Shown in pieces: positions 14,777 to 18,734 of a stretch of 18,734 bases of DNA. The stretch lies in contig CAMYLL010000010.1 in the NCBI GenBank assembly GCA_947259235.1, forward strand, positions 1 to 18,734, in the 5' to 3' direction. This stretch comes from an uncultured Pseudodesulfovibrio sp. GTDB lineage: Bacteria > Desulfobacterota > Desulfovibrionia > Desulfovibrionales > Desulfovibrionaceae. The position numbers and the translations under genes are program-made. A model generated the notes under the pieces. That model worked only from the letters and a program-made list of their open reading frames with translations, was not told the origin of the DNA and made no database searches. How positions within the stretch are numbered: the stretch's first letter is position 1; every line of letters starts with the position of its first letter.

Positions 14777-16015
14777 CTAGAGTTCCTTATCGAGCAAATC
14801 ATCGTAAGTTTCCCGCTTTCGGGCCACGATGACCTTCTCCCCGTCCACCAGCAGCTCACAGGCGCGGGGACGGGAGTTGTAGTTGGATGACATGGAGAAT
14901 CCGTATGCACCGGCAGAGAAGACCGCGAGAAGCTCCCCCTGCTCCACGGCAGGCAGGTCACGTTCGCGGGCGAGGAAGTCGCTGGATTCGCAGATGGGAC
15001 CGACCACGTCATAGAGCATGGCTTCGCGCCCCTTGGGCTCGACCTCGGCTATGCGATGATAGGAGCCGTACAGGCTGGGCCGCACCAGATCGTTCATGGC
15101 CGCATCCACGATAAGGAAGTTTCTGGACGGGTTGGACTTTGTATAGACCACCTCGGTGACCAGGATGCCCGAGTTGCCCGCGATGACACGGCCCGGTTCG
15201 AGGATCACCTTGAGGGGCACATCGGCGAGCATATCCTTGAGAGCCTGCCCGAACTCGGTGGGGTGGGGCGGGGCTTCCTCATCATAGGTGATGCCCAGGC
15301 CGCCTCCCAGATCAAGATACTTGATGTCGATGCCCATGTCCTTGAGCTTGCCGTAAAAATCCAGCAACTTCTGAAGGGCTTCCTTGAAAGGCTCGATGCT
15401 GGTGAGCTGGGAGCCTATATGGCAGTCCATGCCGATGGGTTCGATATTCTCCAGGTCCGCGCACATGGCGTAGGCCTTGAGGGAGTGCTCGATGTCCAGG
15501 CCGAACTTGTTCTTCTTCATGCCAGTGGAAATATACGGATGGGTCTGGGGGTCCACATCCGGGTTGATGCGGAAACTGACCCGGGCCACCTTGCCGACGG
15601 ATCTGGCCACCTCGATGATCTCGAGCAGCTCGGCCCCGGATTCGACGTTAAACCAGAGGATTCCGGCATCAAGGGCCTCGCGAATCTCGGCCGCACGCTT
15701 CCCCACGCCGGAATAGACGATCTTGTCAGGGGAGACGCCCGCCTTGAGCGCTCGGAAAAGCTCTCCGCCGGAGACGATATCCATGCCCGCGCCGAGTCCG
15801 GCCAGCAGCTTGAGCACGGACAGGTTGGAGTTGGCCTTGACCGAATAGCAGGTGAGGTGGTCAAGCCCGTCAAAAGCGGAATCAAAGGCCTTGAAATGCC
15901 GGGTGAAGGTGGCTGCGGAATAGACATATAACGGCGTGCCATACTCCCGGGCCAGATTCGTGATGGAAACGTCCTCGGCGAAAAGTGTGCCGTCGCGGTA
16001 CTCAAAATGATGCAT
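14777..16015 (-). CDS. lysA: Diaminopimelate decarboxylase LysA
   Basis: A 412-aa PLP-dependent fold-III decarboxylase that converts meso-diaminopimelate to L-lysine, the last step of lysine synthesis. The PLP lysine is Lys60 in CYSVKANSN (56-64). Other family motifs are HIGSQ (199-203), LDLGGGLGI (235-242), EPGR (273-276), the active-site CESSDF (342-347) and AGAYGFSMSSNYN (368-380) with the PLP-contacting Tyr371. Length and ends fit the family. AAGGAGAG lies about 10 bases before the ATG. It follows the small lipoprotein gene by 32 bp and is closed by a UUCG terminator 8 bp past its stop. Arginine or ornithine decarboxylases share the fold, but the CESSD and YGFSM motifs fit LysA. Confidence 0.96.
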   Translation of the reverse strand: MHHFEYRDGTLFAEDVSITNLAREYGTPLYVYSAATFTRHFKAFDSAFDGLDHLTCYSVKANSNLSVLKLLAGLGAGMDIVSGGELFRALKAGVSPDKIVYSGVGKRAAEIREALDAGILWFNVESGAELLEIIEVARSVGKVARVSFRINPDVDPQTHPYISTGMKKNKFGLDIEHSLKAYAMCADLENIEPIGMDCHIGSQLTSIEPFKEALQKLLDFYGKLKDMGIDIKYLDLGGGLGITYDEEAPPHPTEFGQALKDMLADVPLKVILEPGRVIAGNSGILVTEVVYTKSNPSRNFLIVDAAMNDLVRPSLYGSYHRIAEVEPKGREAMLYDVVGPICESSDFLARERDLPAVEQGELLAVFSAGAYGFSMSSNYNSRPRACELLVDGEKVIVARKRETYDDLLDKEL

Positions 16016-16047
16016 GGATGTGTCTCTCTCCTTGAAAAAACAATAAA

Positions 16048-16488
16048 TTACTGCGTCGTGACAAAGACGTCTGTATACGTGAGCGGCGTTGCCGCCAGCT
16101 CGCTCTTGCCAGCCACGCGGAAGCGATACTGCGTGCCCGGCTCAAGGGTGCACAGGCTGAGCTTGAGGATGTTTCCCTTGAGGTCGAAGGCCGCCTGGTC
16201 GCGCGTGAAATGCTCCGCGTCACGGGGAACAAACGGGCATCCGTCACACCCCTGACCGTCGCCACCGCCCACGGCCTCATATTGAATACTGGCCCGGTAG
16301 AGGCGACTGACAGCGCCATCCACCTGGAGGGTCAGCAGAAGGCAGGTGTCCGTGCGTTTGGCCGCGAGCACCTGCAGGGTAAACATGTCCTCGCTCGCCT
16401 GGGCCTGCGGCCATTCCTTTTTGCCCAGGGCGCATCCCACGAGGGCGAAGGCCAGGACAAGGGCGACTATGGCGGCATAATAACGCAT
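16048..16488 (-). CDS. Small predicted lipoprotein, 146 aa, unknown function
   Basis: The N-terminus is a clear lipoprotein signal: a short MRYY start, a hydrophobic core (residues 5-15) and the lipobox LVGC with Cys19. After removal of the signal, about 127 residues are exported and lipid-anchored. The mature part looks like a beta-sandwich: it ends with LEPGTQYRFRVAGKSEL (113-129), which resembles the last strands of a fibronectin type III domain, and has a Cys-containing loop GCDGCPFVP (79-87) plus two more Cys at 49 and 112 that could pair in the periplasm. The ATG lies 3 bp past the MutS stop with an AAGGAA ribosome site inside the MutS end, so the genes are coupled. I do not recognise a named family. 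Co-transcription with lysA is likely. Confidence 0.8.
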   Translation of the reverse strand: MRYYAAIVALVLAFALVGCALGKKEWPQAQASEDMFTLQVLAAKRTDTCLLLTLQVDGAVSRLYRASIQYEAVGGGDGQGCDGCPFVPRDAEHFTRDQAAFDLKGNILKLSLCTLEPGTQYRFRVAGKSELAATPLTYTDVFVTTQ

Positions 16489-16491
16489 AGG

Positions 16492-18734
<2,243 letters not shown>

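Noticed and set aside
15056..15931. 291-codon plus-strand frame opposite lysA
   Set aside because: lysA motifs are complete on the minus strand; the opposite frame shows no domain and is a GC shadow.

Overview
The window reads as a GC-rich chromosomal segment of a sulfate-reducing, Desulfovibrio/Pseudodesulfovibrio-like bacterium. The clues are an adenylate kinase with the Cys3-His metal site known from Desulfovibrio, a glutamate synthase large subunit split into separate domain genes, a glt-yajC-secD-secF order that I recall from Desulfovibrio genomes (from memory, not checked), and a precorrin-2 dehydrogenase / cytochrome-assembly-like / hemA operon that fits an organism routing heme through siroheme. 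Almost everything is ordinary housekeeping DNA. I see no mobile element, CRISPR array, tRNA or rRNA.

Layout. (1) 1-4842, plus strand: the end of a glutamine amidotransferase gene and a GXGXG-domain gene (two pieces of a split glutamate synthase), then yajC, secD and secF (accessory part of the Sec translocase), closed by a strong terminator at 4866-4897. (2) 5057-10029, minus strand: a tightly packed operon read from 10029 downwards: precorrin-2 dehydrogenase, HemX/CcsA-like membrane protein, hemA, an unknown 115-aa protein, tilS and adk, closed by a terminator at 5000-5030. The first four junctions overlap or nearly touch; adk follows after about 95 bp. (3) 10127-12686, plus strand: a heptosyltransferase-type GT9 enzyme and a CgeB-like glycosyltransferase, probably acting on a surface glycan, ending at a bidirectional terminator (12710-12746). 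(4) 12765-18734, minus strand: from the right edge inwards a hybrid reading frame, a small lipoprotein, lysA with a UUCG-loop terminator, rsmE and rarA.

The most striking object is the hybrid frame at 16492-18734. Its downstream 480 codons are the C-terminal half of the mismatch repair ATPase MutS. Its upstream part, open to the window edge, is a multi-pass proton-pumping subunit of the HyfF/NuoL-M-N kind. The join falls in a 21-nt stretch (17938-17958) whose translation suits both families. I think a misassembled contig end is the most likely explanation, with a real gene fusion or a mutS-disrupting rearrangement as alternatives. Other points worth a look are an extra hydrophobic hairpin in SecF, a strong stem-loop between yajC and secD, a terminator that sits almost on top of the rsmE start, and the unknown cysteine-containing protein inside the tetrapyrrole operon.
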